Shown piece after piece: positions 1-8,119 of a DNA stretch of 19,727 nt. The stretch spans positions 1 to 19,727 of the forward strand of contig CAAEUM010000226.1 of NCBI GenBank assembly GCA_900759225.1, written 5' to 3'. This stretch comes from Lachnospiraceae bacterium. Lineage in GTDB: Bacteria > Bacillota > Clostridia > Lachnospirales > Lachnospiraceae. The notes beneath the pieces are model-generated. The model was not told the DNA's origin. It made no database searches and saw only the letters and a list, made by a program, of their open reading frames with translations. Every line of letters begins with the position of its first letter. Positions within the stretch are counted from its first letter, which is position 1. The position numbers and the translations under genes are program-made.

Positions 1-1
1 A

Positions 2-1636
2 GCTTCCGGCACACGCCCCTCTGACGATCCATCCATTACCCTTGTGGTTCCGGATGCAAGGCTGTGGCAGATAGATGACCCTTATCTCTATAAGGTAACG
101 GCCCTTCTGGTGTGCCGCAATGAGGTCTATGATGAGGTGAGTGCAAAGACAGGCGTCCGCAGCTTTTCCTGTCACCCGGATAAGGGCTTTATCTTAAACG
201 GCGTTCCGACTCCTCTTCGTGGTGTAAGCCGCCATCAGGATAAGCTGTATAAGGGAAATGCGCTGACAAAGGAAGACCATTATGAGGATGCAGCTCTGAT
301 CAAAGAGCTGGGAGCAAACACCATCCGCCTGGCCCATTATCAGCACGCACAGGAATTTTATGATGCCTGTGATGAGTACGGCTTTGTGGTATGGGCAGAG
401 ATTCCTTTTATCAGCGTGTTCAACAAAGATCCGGAGGCTCATAAAAACTGTATCAGCCAGTTAAAGGAGCTGATCATACAGAATTATAACCATCCCTCTA
501 TCTGCTTCTGGGGTATTTCCAACGAAATCCTTATAGGAGGAATCTCAGAGCAGCTGGTGGAAAATCATAAGGAATTAAATGCACTGGCAAAGGAATTAGA
601 TCCAACCAGGCTGACAACCATTGCACATGTGTCCATGACACCGGTGGAAAGTCCGATGCATCATATTACAGATGTGATCAGCTACAATCACTACTTTGGC
701 TGGTATGGGGGAAAGACAGAGGACAACGGCCCATGGCTTGATAAGTTCCATGAGCTTCACCCTGATATCTGCCTGGGCCTCAGCGAGTACGGCTGTGAGG
801 GCGTGATCACGAACCATGGTCCAAATCCGGCCTGCAAGGATTACTCTGAGGAATATCAGGCACTGTACCATGAACACATGGCAAAGGTGCTGGATGAGCG
901 TCCATGGATGTGGTCCAGCCATGTATGGAATATGTTTGATTTTGGCTGTGCAGCCAGAGATGAGGGCGGTGTAGCAGGGCGCAATAACAAGGGCCTTGTG
1001 TCCATGGACCGGAAGATTAAGAAGGACAGCTTCTATATTTATCAGGCTTACTGGACAAAGAAGCCTATGGTCCATATCTGCGGCCGCCGCTATGCCCAGA
1101 GAGCCGGGGAGACGACTCAGATCCGTATTTACTCCAACCAGCCGTCTGTTGCGCTGTACTTAAACGGAAGCCTTCTGGAGGAGAAGGACGGGGATAAGGT
1201 ATTCGTATTCACAGCTGCACTGTCAGAGGGACAGAATATCCTTATTGCAAAGGCAGGAAAGGCGGCAGATTCCATTACCCTGGAAAAGGTGGAGAAGGAG
1301 CCGGAAATCTATGTGCTGCCGGAGGTAAATGAACGCGCAGAGGGCGTGGCAAACTGGTTTAAGAGTGTAGGGGATATGGACCTGAAGGCTCCAATGGAAT
1401 TCCCGGAAGGAAAATACAATGTCCGTGATACCCTGGAAGAGCTGGCAAAGAGCCCTGAGGCATTTGAGATCGCAGCCGAGGCGATCAAGCTGGCATCTAA
1501 TTTCAAGGTAAAACAGGGAGAAGGCATGTGGGATATGTTCCGGGCCATGTCACCGGAACGCATGAGCGGCGTGATGAATATGCCAGATGGATTTTTAGAG
1601 AGCCTTAATTTAAAGCTGATCCGGATTGATAAGTGA
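2..1636 (+). CDS. Glycoside hydrolase family 2, beta-galactosidase-like (5' partial)
   Basis: Retaining beta-glycosidase, probably releasing terminal beta-galactose (or a similar sugar) in the cytoplasm. The reading frame is open to the left edge, so the sugar-binding domain and true start lie outside the window; a GTG at 44 is internal. Numbering from that GTG: the end of the immunoglobulin-like domain (W-x5-DPYLY near residues 8-16), then the TIM barrel starting at LRGVSRHQD (58-66). The acid/base Glu161 lies in GISNE and the nucleophile Glu248 in LSEYG, both at the positions expected for GH2. A beta-sandwich like the GH2 C-terminal DUF4982 domain follows (about 345-412). The last 114 residues form an extra, helix-rich tail. 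The GPH symporter starts 22 bases after the stop, so they form one operon. Beta-galactosidase is favoured over beta-glucuronidase by the RGVSRHQD and NE/EYG contexts, but the substrate is inferred. Confidence 0.9.
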   Translation, partial: ASGTRPSDDPSITLVVPDARLWQIDDPYLYKVTALLVCRNEVYDEVSAKTGVRSFSCHPDKGFILNGVPTPLRGVSRHQDKLYKGNALTKEDHYEDAALIKELGANTIRLAHYQHAQEFYDACDEYGFVVWAEIPFISVFNKDPEAHKNCISQLKELIIQNYNHPSICFWGISNEILIGGISEQLVENHKELNALAKELDPTRLTTIAHVSMTPVESPMHHITDVISYNHYFGWYGGKTEDNGPWLDKFHELHPDICLGLSEYGCEGVITNHGPNPACKDYSEEYQALYHEHMAKVLDERPWMWSSHVWNMFDFGCAARDEGGVAGRNNKGLVSMDRKIKKDSFYIYQAYWTKKPMVHICGRRYAQRAGETTQIRIYSNQPSVALYLNGSLLEEKDGDKVFVFTAALSEGQNILIAKAGKAADSITLEKVEKEPEIYVLPEVNERAEGVANWFKSVGDMDLKAPMEFPEGKYNVRDTLEELAKSPEAFEIAAEAIKLASNFKVKQGEGMWDMFRAMSPERMSGVMNMPDGFLESLNLKLIRIDK

Positions 1637-1658
1637 TAAGAGCAGAAGGAGAATTGGA

Positions 1659-3056
1659 ATGGATAAAATAAAAAATGTCAGGCCTTTTGGCCTGACGGAC
1701 AAAATAGGATATGCATTCGGTGATTTTGGAAATGATTTTACCTTTATGCTCTCATCCATGTTTATGATGAAATTTTATACAGATGTTATGGGCGTTGCGC
1801 CAGGCATTGTGGGAATGCTGATGATGCTGGCAAGATTCGTGGATGCATTTACAGATGTGACCATGGGACAGATCGTAGACCGCTCTAAGCCTACAAAGGA
1901 CGGAAAATTTAAGCCATGGCTGCGCCGCTGCTGCGGACCTCTGGGTATTTCCGCATTCTTGATCTTCCAGTCGGCCTTTGCCGGGATGCCAATGGCATTT
2001 AAGATTTTCTGGATGTTCTTTACCTACCTGATGTGGGGTTCCATTTTCTACACCTCCGTTAATATCCCATATGGTTCCATGGCTTCCGCAATTTCTGCTG
2101 AATCCAATGACCGGGCACAGCTTTCCACCTTCCGCTCTATGGGTGCTGCCTGTGCCAATCTGGTGATCGGAACCTTTACGCCAATGTTTGCCTATGTGAC
2201 CGTTGATGGTGCAACTGTGCTTTCCGGCAGCCGTATGACGATCATTGCAGGTATCTTTGCAGCCTGCGGTATTATCTGCCACCTGATATGCTTTAAGATG
2301 GTGACAGAGCGCGTGGAGGTACCTCAGAATACCACCAAATTAAATATTGGCCTTATGCTTAAGAATGTGTTTACAAACCGCGCATTGCTGGGAATTATCG
2401 CTGCTGCTATCATGCTTCTTTTGGGTATGCTTGGCATGAGCGGAATGGCTCCCTTTGTATTCCCGGTTTACTATAACAGCGCTTCTGCACAGTCCTTATC
2501 TTCCCTGCTCAGCAGTCTTGCAACCCTTTTAGTGTGTGCGCCTCTTGCTGCACCCCTTGCTGCGAAAATAGGAAAGAAGGAGCTGTCAGTGATTTCCTGC
2601 CTGGGCGGTGCCGCTATCTGGATTTTGTGTCTCATTGCACGCCCTCAGAATCCGATGGTGTTTGTAGCTTACTACACCGTATCCTATATTGGCCTTGGCT
2701 TCTTTAATTATGTGGTATGGGCCATGATCACAGATGTAATTGATGATGCAGAGGTAAAGAACGGCGTCCGGGAGGACGGAACTATCTATTCCGTTTACTC
2801 CTTTGCCAGAAAGCTGGGACAGGCACTTTCCTCCGGTATGATCGGCGCGCTTATGACAGCGATCGGATATACAGATGCAGTTGCATTATCTCCATCTTCT
2901 TATCCGGAGGTATTAGAAAAAATCTTTGACTTATCCTGCCTCATTCCGGCAGGCGGCCTTGCTGCGGTAGCTCTTGCCTTGATCTTTATTTATCCTTTAA
3001 ATAAAGCAAGAGTGGAGGCGAACGTGGCAGAATTAAAGAGAAGACGGGAAGCTTAA
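1659..3056 (+). CDS. GPH-family cation:sugar symporter (MFS, MelB/UidB type)
   Basis: Inner-membrane sugar symporter of the glycoside-pentoside-hexuronide family, with about 12 hydrophobic segments over 465 residues. The N-terminus carries the family pattern GYAFGDFGND (residues 17-26). Helix II has VDAFTDVTMGQIVDRS with Asp62 and Asp66, the same four-residue spacing as the cation-binding aspartates of MelB, and GKFKPW follows. The chosen start is ATG 1659 because AGAAGGAG at 1643-1650 sits at a good distance; the upstream in-frame TTG at 1626 overlaps the GH2 gene and has no better site. The gene lies between two glycosidases with gaps of about 21 bases, so it probably imports the oligosaccharide or glycoside they cut. 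A perfect 8-base inverted repeat (1677-1696) lies just inside the coding region. Substrate cannot be told from sequence. Confidence 0.92.
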   Translation: MDKIKNVRPFGLTDKIGYAFGDFGNDFTFMLSSMFMMKFYTDVMGVAPGIVGMLMMLARFVDAFTDVTMGQIVDRSKPTKDGKFKPWLRRCCGPLGISAFLIFQSAFAGMPMAFKIFWMFFTYLMWGSIFYTSVNIPYGSMASAISAESNDRAQLSTFRSMGAACANLVIGTFTPMFAYVTVDGATVLSGSRMTIIAGIFAACGIICHLICFKMVTERVEVPQNTTKLNIGLMLKNVFTNRALLGIIAAAIMLLLGMLGMSGMAPFVFPVYYNSASAQSLSSLLSSLATLLVCAPLAAPLAAKIGKKELSVISCLGGAAIWILCLIARPQNPMVFVAYYTVSYIGLGFFNYVVWAMITDVIDDAEVKNGVREDGTIYSVYSFARKLGQALSSGMIGALMTAIGYTDAVALSPSSYPEVLEKIFDLSCLIPAGGLAAVALALIFIYPLNKARVEANVAELKRRREA

Positions 3057-3077
3057 GCGGCCCGGGGAGGTGATGAA

Positions 3078-5315
3078 ATGAAGAGAGCATCCGACGCAGT
3101 AAAATATTATGAAAACCAGAACGGTCCCCTGATTGGGACCGTTTTGCGGGCTGTCATCGAAAAGGACGGGCTTTATTTTAAAGACCTGGACGGAAGCGGA
3201 CAGTTTAAGGAGTATGATGATTGGAGGCTTCCGCCTTCAAAAAGAGCCGAAGCCTATGTAAAGGAGCTGACCCTGGATGAAAAGATTGCCCAGCTGTTTA
3301 TTTCCGACTGGCGTATGGGCGCCTATGCACATACATTGGAGGAGCATAAGGTGCAGTTAGATGAATCCGGGCTTTTAGATGATGCCCAGTTCCATGGAAA
3401 GACTATTTTCGGAGAACAGCATCTTCCCGGAACAACGGATCTGATTAAAAACTGGTTTTCACGTCATCTGATCCTGAGAGCGAATCCAAAGCCGGAGGAG
3501 CTGGCAGACTGGATCAACCAGCTTCATGCAGTGGCGGAGGAATGTACCCATTTTGTGCCTGTACAGGTGGTGTCAAATTCCAGAAATGAAAACGGAGAGC
3601 TGATCTTCGGAATGAATGATGCGGCAGGGGTGTTTGCTGCCTGGCCCGGAACCATGGGCATTGCGGCTGCCGTTCAGGGAACCTCTATTGACCTGATCGA
3701 CGATTTTGCAGGCTGTATCCGCCGCCAGTGGGATGCAGTGGGAATGAAAAAAGGATATATGTATATGGCGGATGTTGTGTCTGACCCCAGATGGCAGCGC
3801 ACCTATGGAACCTTCGGGGAGGATCCGGAGCTGATCACCCGGATTTTTGAGCATCTTATACCGGGGATCCAGGGGAGCAGTGAGGGTGTTACCCCTGAGG
3901 GCGTGGCAGTGACAGTGAAGCATTTTCCAGGCGGCGGTGCAAGGGAAAATGGCTTTGACCCCCATTATAAGATGGGACAGTGGAATGTGTACCAGACGGA
4001 GGGATCCCTGGAAACCTACCATATCCCTGCTTTTAAGGCAGCTATTGATAAGAATGCTGCATCCATGATGCCCTATTATGCAAAGCCTGCTGCAAAAAAG
4101 AGTGCGCCCCAGAAGGACTTTTTTGGAAATGATATGGAAATGAAGCCCCATGGCTTTGCCTATAATAAGCCTTTTATTCAGGGACTTTTGCGGGAGCAGA
4201 TGGGCTTTAAGGGATATGTAAATTCCGATACAGGTATTATCCACAACATGAGCTGGGGTGTGGAGATGCTGGATGTGCCGGAGCGCATTGCATTTGCGGT
4301 TGTAAACGGCGGCGTTGATCTGATCAGCGGGCTTTTTGATAATGAGGCAGGCAGGGAGGCCTATGAGCGCGGTATGAATGGTTATTATGAGGATCATCCG
4401 GTTCCCGAGGGCTTTTTAAAGGAAGAGCTGGTGCTGACAGAGGAGGCCATAGACCGGGCGGTAACCAGAACGCTGACAGAGCTCTTTGCCCTGGGAATGT
4501 TTGAAAATCCCTACCGTGATCCAAAGAAGGCAGCCCAGGTGATCCAGACAGAGAAGGATTGGGAAAATGCCATGGATGTCCACAGGAAAAGCGTGGTTCT
4601 TCTGAAAAATGACGGGGTCCTGCCCTTAAGCCGGGAAAAACGGACAGGGAAGAAGGTTTACGCGGAGTGCTTTAAGAAGGATGGAAAAGAGGCGAAGAAG
4701 GCTACGGATGAGCTGAGAAAAAAACTGGAAGGCCTGGCAGAGCTGACCGAGGATTATACTCAGGCGGATATTGCACTTCTTCTGTTCCATCCATCTTCCG
4801 GAAACTATTTCAGCGCTACCCCCGGCTATCTGGAGCTGGATCTGTGCGAGGATAAGGTGGTTTTTGATGTTGATGAGGAGGGTCGTCCGGCTAAAACCTT
4901 CCATAAAGAAACAACCCTGGCAGGTGCGGGGCGGATTGCCAGGATTGCAGAGAACCTTCACAGCCGGGGAGGAAAGGTAGTAGGCAGTGTGAATGTGACC
5001 CTGGCATGGCAGCTGGGAAATGCAGAGCCTTACTGCGATGCACTCTTAGCCGGCTTTGATACCTATGTGGATGCAGTGCTGGATGTAGTGTCTGGCCGCT
5101 TTGCCCCTGTGGGGAAAATGCCCATTACCCTTCCAAAGGGGGATGAGGTGCTGGCAGTGAATGAGGAAGGCATCTGCATCAGCCCTAATGATGTGCCGGG
5201 CTATGATAAGGATAAGTATATGCCTGATTTTATGAAGGATGAAAATGGCAAGGCCTATGCCTACCGGGATAAGGCAGGGAATTATTATGAGCTGGGCTTT
5301 GGCCTTGGGTATTAA
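3078..5315 (+). CDS. Glycoside hydrolase family 3 beta-glycosidase
   Basis: Exo-acting beta-glycosidase (beta-glucosidase or beta-xylosidase type), 745 residues, no signal peptide, so cytoplasmic. The start ATG 3078 follows a strong GGGGAGGTGA ribosome site. The N-terminal barrel has EDWRLP-like DDWRLPPSKRAEAYVKEL (about 49-66), DPRWQRTYGTFGEDPEL (about 237-253) and VKHFPGGGARENG, with Lys281-His282 as the usual substrate-binding pair. The nucleophile is Asp384 in GYVNSDTGI; many GH3 enzymes have SDW or SDY here. The alpha/beta second domain begins at SVVLLKNDGVLPL (about 507-519) and the protein ends at LGFGLGY, so there is no C-terminal fibronectin-like domain. It is the last gene of the GH2-GPH-GH3 operon and probably takes the imported sugar or the product of the GH2 enzyme. 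The linkage specificity is not readable. Confidence 0.93.
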   Translation: MKRASDAVKYYENQNGPLIGTVLRAVIEKDGLYFKDLDGSGQFKEYDDWRLPPSKRAEAYVKELTLDEKIAQLFISDWRMGAYAHTLEEHKVQLDESGLLDDAQFHGKTIFGEQHLPGTTDLIKNWFSRHLILRANPKPEELADWINQLHAVAEECTHFVPVQVVSNSRNENGELIFGMNDAAGVFAAWPGTMGIAAAVQGTSIDLIDDFAGCIRRQWDAVGMKKGYMYMADVVSDPRWQRTYGTFGEDPELITRIFEHLIPGIQGSSEGVTPEGVAVTVKHFPGGGARENGFDPHYKMGQWNVYQTEGSLETYHIPAFKAAIDKNAASMMPYYAKPAAKKSAPQKDFFGNDMEMKPHGFAYNKPFIQGLLREQMGFKGYVNSDTGIIHNMSWGVEMLDVPERIAFAVVNGGVDLISGLFDNEAGREAYERGMNGYYEDHPVPEGFLKEELVLTEEAIDRAVTRTLTELFALGMFENPYRDPKKAAQVIQTEKDWENAMDVHRKSVVLLKNDGVLPLSREKRTGKKVYAECFKKDGKEAKKATDELRKKLEGLAELTEDYTQADIALLLFHPSSGNYFSATPGYLELDLCEDKVVFDVDEEGRPAKTFHKETTLAGAGRIARIAENLHSRGGKVVGSVNVTLAWQLGNAEPYCDALLAGFDTYVDAVLDVVSGRFAPVGKMPITLPKGDEVLAVNEEGICISPNDVPGYDKDKYMPDFMKDENGKAYAYRDKAGNYYELGFGLGY

Positions 5316-5325
5316 AGAAACGATG

Positions 5326-5362
5326 AAAAAGCGCCGGGGCATCAGTCAGCCCCAGCGCTTTT
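5326..5362. terminator. Bidirectional intrinsic terminator
   Basis: AAAAGCGCCGGGGC pairs with GCCCCAGCGCTTTT around an 8-base loop, with one mismatch. A runs on the left and T runs on the right make it usable from both sides: it ends the GH3 operon on the plus strand and can stop the convergent DUF1540 transcript on the minus strand. Confidence 0.85.
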
Positions 5363-5379
5363 CAGACTGGCAGAAGTTT

Positions 5380-5408
5380 GCAGGAAACTTCCAAAGGCAG
5401 CTTCCTGC
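5380..5408 (-). terminator. Hairpin after DUF1540 gene
   Basis: On the minus strand GCAGGAAGCT pairs with AGTTTCCTGC (ten pairs counting one G-U). It starts 13 bases past the DUF1540 stop. No good U run follows, so it may protect the mRNA 3' end rather than terminate, with the stronger bidirectional hairpin beyond it. Confidence 0.4.
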
Positions 5409-5420
5409 AGCGGGCTTTGA

Positions 5421-5591
5421 TCAGCCCTTGTTTACGAATGATTCGCAGTCAGTACATTCTTTTTTCGTTGGATTCATTTCGTGTGTGCCTACTTTAATGG
5501 AATCCAGGGTACAATAATCTACATTTTGTGCATGGTAGGTGCAGTTTTTGATGGAACAGTGGATACTGTCGTTGGTTTCGCCTGTTTTCAT
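5421..5591 (-). CDS. DUF1540 domain protein (56 aa)
   Basis: Small cysteine-rich protein of the DUF1540 family; function unknown, probably metal binding in view of the cysteines. Pattern in the 56 residues: IHCSIKNCTYH, then YCTLDSIKVGTHE, then ECTDCESFV, which gives six cysteines in pairs (C-x4-C, C, C-x2-C and the early C). This spacing is the hallmark of the family, seen once here. The start ATG at 5589-5591 is preceded on the minus strand by AGGAGGG at the right distance; an in-frame ATG 19 codons upstream has no such site and would add a basic stretch not typical of the family. It is convergent with the GH3 operon and shares its terminator. No clear minus-strand promoter was found in the 160 bases upstream. 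Confidence 0.85.
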   Translation of the reverse strand: MKTGETNDSIHCSIKNCTYHAQNVDYCTLDSIKVGTHEMNPTKKECTDCESFVNKG

Positions 5592-5666
5592 GGGAGCCCT
5601 CCTTTTAAGTGTAATGTGCTTCCTTTTTAGTATCCGCAGAGGCCGCAAAAAATATGCGAAAAAAGT

Positions 5667-5695
5667 TTGAAAAATAACTTGTTTTGTTATATACT
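5667..5695 (+). promoter_or_regulatory. Sigma-A-type promoter of the SEC-C gene
   Basis: TTGAAA at 5667-5672, 17-base spacer, TATACT at 5690-5695. The expected start near 5702 would place a 6-bp hairpin (GGCAGC/GCTGCC, 5706-5721) at the extreme 5' end of the mRNA, about 30 bases before the start codon. Confidence 0.8.
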
Positions 5696-5751
5696 ATGGT
5701 TTATGGGCAGCAGAGGCTGCCACGAAATTATACAAAAAGGATGGTTTTGCT

Positions 5752-6261
5752 ATGGCATTATTAGAAACATGGAGAAATCTGGCATACGGTGACGGCCTGG
5801 ATGATAAAAAAAGAGAAGAATTGTGGTCTGGATATTTTCAGATCGAGAAGGGGATCTACGAGCAGATCCTTTCCAACCCTGCAGAGGTAGTGGAGGGTAC
5901 TGTAAAGGAGCTGGCCCAGAAGTATGACGCAGAGCTTCTGATCATGACCGGTTTTCTGGATGGTATCAACGAGAGCTTAAAGGGATACGAAAACCCGATC
6001 GATACGATGGATGAGGATACCCAGGTAAAGATTGAGATTGACCCGGAAAAGCTGTACTATAACATGGTGGAGGCAAAGGCTACCTGGCTGTATGAGCTTC
6101 CTCAGTGGGATGCGATTCTTACACCAGAGAAGCGCAAGGAGCTTTACAAGGCTCAGAAGGCTTCCGGTACGATCCGTAAGGGCAAAAAGATTTTCCCAAA
6201 TGACCCATGTCCATGCGGAAGCGGCAAGAAGTACAAGAAGTGCTGTGGTAAGAACGCATAA
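5752..6261 (+). CDS. SEC-C motif protein (169 aa)
   Basis: Protein of unknown function ending in a SEC-C zinc-binding motif, as found at the C-terminus of SecA and in many stand-alone proteins. The motif is [20 protein letters not shown] at the last 22 residues, with CxC and CC as the likely zinc ligands. The first 145 residues are acidic and helix-rich with no motif I recognise (for example [22 protein letters not shown] near the start). ATG 5752 follows AAAAGGATGG. The gene is a single transcription unit: a consensus promoter upstream and an intrinsic terminator about 20 bases downstream. The SEC-C part suggests contact with zinc and possibly with ribosome, SecB-like or nucleic acid partners, but that is only family knowledge. 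Confidence 0.85.
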   Translation: MALLETWRNLAYGDGLDDKKREELWSGYFQIEKGIYEQILSNPAEVVEGTVKELAQKYDAELLIMTGFLDGINESLKGYENPIDTMDEDTQVKIEIDPEKLYYNMVEAKATWLYELPQWDAILTPEKRKELYKAQKASGTIRKGKKIFPNDPCPCGSGKKYKKCCGKNA

Positions 6262-6281
6262 GGAAAAGCAGTTTTTAAGTC

Positions 6282-6314
6282 GCCTGCCCGGTCTTGTTCC
6301 GGACAGGCGTTTTT
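6282..6314 (+). terminator. Intrinsic terminator after SEC-C gene
   Basis: GCCTGCCCGG (6282-6291) pairs with CCGGACAGGC (6299-6308) with one mismatch and a 7-base loop, followed by a T run at 6310-6314. Confidence 0.85.
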
Positions 6315-6387
6315 GCACAGCGGCGGCAGAAGGAGCGGCAGAACAGTCTGGCGAATGCCAGAAGACAGCCGCAGAAGGGGGCGGGAA

Positions 6388-7146
6388 ATGGACGCATATA
6401 CAAGCTTTGCCCAGGTTTATGATCTGTTTATGGATAATGTGCCCTATGAGGAATGGGCGCAGTATGTGAAGGTGCTTCTGGACAGCTTCGGAGTGAGAGA
6501 GGGGCTTTTGCTGGATCTGGGCTGCGGTACGGGAAGCCTGACAGAGCAGCTTGCAGGCTTTGGCTATGACATGATCGGAGTGGATAATGCAGAGGAGATG
6601 TTGGAGATCGCCATGGAAAAACGGGTGGCTTCCGGCCATGATATTTTATATCTGCTTCAGGATATGAGAGAATTTGAGCTTTACGGCACAGTGGCTGCAG
6701 TTGTCAGTATCTGTGATTCCATGAATTATCTTACAGAGCTTTCTGATGTGGAGCAGGTTATGCGGCTGGCAAATAATTACCTTGACCCGGGCGGCGTATT
6801 TATTTTTGATTTGAATACAGAATATAAATACAGGGAGATCCTGGCTGATAATACCTTTGCGGAGGAGCGTGAGGAAAGCAGCTTTATCTGGGAGAATTTC
6901 TATGATGAGGGGGAGCGGGTCAATGAATATGACCTTACCCTTTTTATACGGGAGGGGGAGCTGTACCGGAAATTCAAGGAAACCCATTATCAGCGTGCGT
7001 TTACTCTGAAGGAAATTTGCGGGGCTGCAGAGCGGGCCGGCATGGAGTTTGTGGCAGCCTATGATGCTTTTACGCAGCTTCCGGTCAAAGAGGACAGCCA
7101 GAGGATGTATGTAATTTTAAGGGAGCATGGAAAAGAGAGAAAATAG
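6388..7146 (+). CDS. Class I SAM-dependent methyltransferase
   Basis: Cytoplasmic methyltransferase, 252 residues, with a Rossmann fold binding S-adenosylmethionine. Motif I is LLLDLGCGTGS (residues 40-50), the acidic end of strand 2 is MIGVDNAEEML, and a motif II/post region VSICDSMNYL follows; FIFDLNTEYKY matches the strand 5 region of ubiE/YqeM-like enzymes. The start is ATG 6388, after a G-rich site; an open frame runs further upstream to a TTG at 6313, but that lies in the preceding terminator. hslO starts 20 bases after the stop, so the two are probably co-transcribed. The stretch 6315-6387 shows no clear promoter, so expression may come partly from read-through. The methyl acceptor is unknown. 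Confidence 0.88.
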   Translation: MDAYTSFAQVYDLFMDNVPYEEWAQYVKVLLDSFGVREGLLLDLGCGTGSLTEQLAGFGYDMIGVDNAEEMLEIAMEKRVASGHDILYLLQDMREFELYGTVAAVVSICDSMNYLTELSDVEQVMRLANNYLDPGGVFIFDLNTEYKYREILADNTFAEEREESSFIWENFYDEGERVNEYDLTLFIREGELYRKFKETHYQRAFTLKEICGAAERAGMEFVAAYDAFTQLPVKEDSQRMYVILREHGKERK

Positions 7147-7166
7147 AGACGAGGAGTGATTGATAG

Positions 7167-8045
7167 ATGGCAGATTATGTAGTAAGAGCTACAGCGGCAG
7201 AAGGACAGATCCGTGCTTTTGCAGCTACTACAAGAGAGCTGACAGAGTACGCCAGGGCAGCTCACAACACAAGCCCGGTTGCAACGGCAGCACTGGGGCG
7301 CCTGCTGACAGCGGGAGTTATGATGGGCTGCGACATGAAGGGAGAAAAAGATCTTCTCACCCTGAAGATCCAGGGTGACGGCCCGATCGAGGGGCTGACT
7401 GTAACGGCAGATTCCCATGGACATGTAAAGGGTTATGTGGGAAACCCGGCAGTGATGCTGCCTCCCAATGAAAAGGGGAAACTGGATGTAGGCGGTGCCC
7501 TTGGAGTGGGTGTTTTAAGTGTGATCAAGGATATCGGATTAAAAGAGCCTTATGTGGGCCAGACGATTCTCGTAACCGGTGAGATTGCGGAGGATCTGAC
7601 CTATTATTATGCCAATTCAGAGCAGACCCCTTCTTCCGTGGCTTTAGGAGTGCTGATGAATAAGGATAATACGGTGCGTCAGGCAGGAGGCTTTATCATT
7701 CAGCTGATGCCGGGGGCTTCGGAGGCAGTGATCAGCGGGCTGGAGGCAAAATTAAAGGAGATCACCTCTGTGACTACTCTGATGGATGTGGGCAATACGC
7801 CGGAGATGATACTTAACTATGTGCTTGGGGAGTTTGGCCTTGAGATCAATGACCGCCTTCCTGTAGGATTTTACTGCAACTGCAGTAAGGAGCGGGTAGA
7901 GCGTGCCCTGATCAGTGTAGGAAAAAAAGATATACAGGAAATGATCGATGACGGAAAACCTATTGAAGTAAACTGTCATTTCTGCAATAAGAATTATACC
8001 TTTGAGGTGGAAGATTTAAAGGAAATGCTTGAAAGGGCGAAATAA
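7167..8045 (+). CDS. hslO: Hsp33 redox-regulated chaperone
   Basis: Cytoplasmic holdase chaperone that is switched on by oxidation of a C-terminal zinc centre. The 292-residue length is normal for the family. The N-terminal part shows DYVVRATAAEGQIRAFAATT at 3-22, typical of Hsp33, and GRLLTAGVMMG at 44-54. The redox zinc centre is complete: Cys237-x-Cys239 (FYCNCSKERV) and Cys270-x2-Cys273 (NCHFCNKNY). ATG 7167 follows GAGGAGTGA at a good distance. It lies 20 bases behind the methyltransferase and has its own strong terminator downstream, so it is the last gene of that unit. Confidence 0.97.
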   Translation: MADYVVRATAAEGQIRAFAATTRELTEYARAAHNTSPVATAALGRLLTAGVMMGCDMKGEKDLLTLKIQGDGPIEGLTVTADSHGHVKGYVGNPAVMLPPNEKGKLDVGGALGVGVLSVIKDIGLKEPYVGQTILVTGEIAEDLTYYYANSEQTPSSVALGVLMNKDNTVRQAGGFIIQLMPGASEAVISGLEAKLKEITSVTTLMDVGNTPEMILNYVLGEFGLEINDRLPVGFYCNCSKERVERALISVGKKDIQEMIDDGKPIEVNCHFCNKNYTFEVEDLKEMLERAK

Positions 8046-8072
8046 AAGGATAGCGGTTATCTTAACGGGATG

Positions 8073-8119
8073 AAAAAATCCGGCAGATTTCTTGAAAAAG
8101 AGTTCTGCCGGATTTTTTT
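8073..8119 (+). terminator. Strong intrinsic terminator after hslO
   Basis: ATCCGGCAGA (8078-8087) and TCTGCCGGAT (8104-8113) form a perfect stem, extended by A and T runs on either side, with seven T bases at the 3' end. Confidence 0.93.

Noticed and set aside
596..1075. Open frame of 159 codons on the minus strand opposite the GH2 gene
   Set aside because: It is a shadow of the GH2 barrel, with no ribosome site and no recognisable domain.
1626..1658. Upstream TTG start for the symporter
   Set aside because: It overlaps the GH2 stop, adds 11 residues not seen in the family, and lacks a ribosome site; ATG 1659 has AGAAGGAG at good spacing.
3573..4397. Long open frame (274 codons) on the minus strand opposite the GH3 gene
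   Set aside because: It lies wholly inside a clear GH3 coding region, has no ribosome site, and its translation is rich in His, Ile and Cys, as expected from the reverse complement of a coding strand.
6313..6387. Upstream start for the methyltransferase
   Set aside because: It would begin in the T run of the SEC-C terminator and add 25 Arg/Gly-rich residues outside the methyltransferase fold.
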